A DNA stretch of 64,000 nt from Pinguiococcus pyrenoidosus (taxonomy: Eukaryota; Sar; Pinguiophyceae; Pinguiochrysidales; Pinguiochrysidaceae): assembly GCA_019677205.1 (NCBI GenBank), contig JAAMXY010000394.1:49395-113394 (forward strand), written 5' to 3'. Made by a program: the position numbers and the translations under genes. Below are positions 62,770-64,000 of this stretch, piece after piece (position 1 is the first letter of the stretch; every line of letters starts with the position of its first letter). The notes below the pieces were generated by a model. The model made no database searches, had not been told where the DNA came from, and worked only from the letters and a program-made list of their open reading frames with translations.

Positions 62770-64000
62770 GTTGCGTGGCCTGCCGACGATCCCGGCGGCT
62801 CCCGCAGCGGCTGCGTCACGCCCTGGCTTCGCGGAGATCCGCCGCCTGCCGAAGTGTCATGAGCATGAACAGAAGATATCGCCACGCAGCGTCTTACTTG
62901 ATCGGGTCGCCCGCGCCTTCTGGAGGCGAAGCGGTTGAAGGCGGCGGCTGCTTGTAACCCGCTTCGTCTAGTCCGAGCAGTATTCTCGAAAAACGAAGCA
63001 GGCCTCCAGGCCGGGAGGGATTCCAGCCAACCAAGAAGAAGCGACGCCAGCATGCCGAACTTCCAGCCGGGAATACAAGACAAAAAACTCCATGGAGTCA
63101 GCTTGGTCCACCTGTACATGCCATCTCTATCCGCCTGAGACCAGTTCCCGAAACCCCGGCCATCAACCCGAATCTCACCGGTTCGCGAAAGGTGCCGGAA
63201 CTCGCAGCAATACGGGACTCGGCTAATCGTCGCCACCTTCCCCACGTATATTATCATCAGATCCCTGCCCCTTCATGATCGGGAACTCCCTGTTCGGTAC
63301 GTCGAAAAGACGTCACTGAATTCGCTCTGCATCGAACGTTGCCCGGAATGACGTATGTAAAAATCCCGTGGTCTGCGTGGTGGTTGCTGCACGTCAGCCT
63401 AAGATGCTGGGCCACTTGGGCCCGCTCGTCCGTGAATGGCCAACGAAGAGCCGAAGCAAGAATTCAAAAAGAACCAGGAGAGCTCAAGCAGCTGGCGGTC
63501 GCCGGGAGGAAGTTCGGGAGCACGTGAAACGCTACGTGGCCACTTCAATGCCTGGGGAGAGTCTGGCAATCGCGAGCCCTTCGCACTTCGTTCACTACAT
63601 AGCATCGGGCATTCCTTCCTCCGGGATTTGCCGGATCGACGACTCCCTGTTGCTCCATCCACGTCATCACGCATCAACGTTCCGACATGTCAAGTGGGGC
63701 CCCCTTTCACAAGGGCCACCGAATTGCATGGGAAGAGAAGCGAATACAGTGGAGTCGCGAACGAATCATCGAGCGCATTGAAGAAGCTATCGATTTTGAT
63801 TGGGCAGCAAGGAGCCGGTGAAGGCCATGATCTGGGTCGGCTGCTTGCTGCCCCCATGAATCCGTGGAGGAAGCGTCTTCGAAAGAAGGAACAGATGCAG
63901 AATTCCGTGAAGCCGTTTGCTCCTCCCTGGGAAACACCGTCAATGGCGCAGTTCAGGGCAGGACATGTCATTCTGACGTGTCTGAGACATGTCCTTCTGA
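62770..64000. other. Unassigned right end of window
   Basis: 1.2 kb upstream of the HSF gene. Open frames up to about 160 codons exist on both strands, but none shows a domain, a targeting signal or protein-like composition I trust. The HSF promoter should lie at its left. A repeated GACATGTC lies within the last 45 bases. A gene beginning past base 64000 may have its 5' end here. Confidence 0.3.

Noticed and set aside
62770..64000. Open frames of 60-160 codons on both strands at the right end
   Set aside because: No domain, no phase-consistent splice chain and no targeting signal; length is expected by chance in GC-rich DNA.

Overview
This is nuclear DNA of a photosynthetic eukaryote, most likely an alga with a secondary red plastid (a stramenopile is my first guess; a haptophyte or cryptophyte cannot be excluded). 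Genes are split by GT-AG introns, mostly about 40-400 nt. The products are typical eukaryotic machinery: APC/C, TORC1, AP-1 accessory, COMMD, Sec7 and RhoGAP proteins. Three proteins (glutaredoxin at 32645-33394, ribosome hibernation factor at 44045-45022, lumazine synthase at 56602-57661) begin with a signal peptide ending in A-F or E-A-F, the bipartite leader typical of red secondary plastids. The DNA is GC-rich, with short AT-rich islands in some intergenic spacers.

Layout: I support 23 protein genes, the first one cut by the left edge. In order: BAR protein (-), J-protein (+), HEATR5/Laa1 (-), cysteine desulfurase NFS1 (+), secretory ankyrin protein (-), long-chain acyl-CoA synthetase (+), APC1 (-), MFS transporter (+), COMMD (-), eIF4B-like with W2 domain (+), plastid monothiol glutaredoxin (-), CRT-like transporter (+), membrane lipase (+), SH3-WW-MyTH4-RhoGAP (-), plastid HPF (+), membrane RING-H2 (-), LST8 (+), glutathionyl-hydroquinone reductase (-), Sec7-PH-PH ArfGEF (+), dual-specificity phosphatase (-), lumazine synthase (-), ALKBH8-like fusion (+), HSF-type factor (-). 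The strands alternate almost strictly (20 of 22 neighbour pairs). Divergent pairs are separated by about 350-730 bp from ATG to ATG and convergent pairs by 34-479 bp, which suggests shared bidirectional promoters and abutting or overlapping 3' ends. Several spacers upstream of genes carry an E2F-like TTTTGGCGC box.

Function: the genes do not form one pathway. Membrane traffic is well represented (BAR, HEATR5, Sec7 ArfGEF, COMMD). Others serve translation and its control (eIF4B-W2, HPF, ALKBH8, LST8), the cell cycle (APC1), Fe-S and redox chemistry (NFS1, plastid glutaredoxin, hydroquinone reductase) and lipid metabolism (acyl-CoA synthetase, lipase). No rRNA, tRNA, CRISPR array, transposase or reverse transcriptase was recognised. 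Exon joins were read by eye from splice sites, phase and protein continuity. They are firm where a conserved domain continues across the join and weaker at 60332-60437 and in the 5' part of the ankyrin gene. The last 1.2 kb (62770-64000) holds nothing I can identify.
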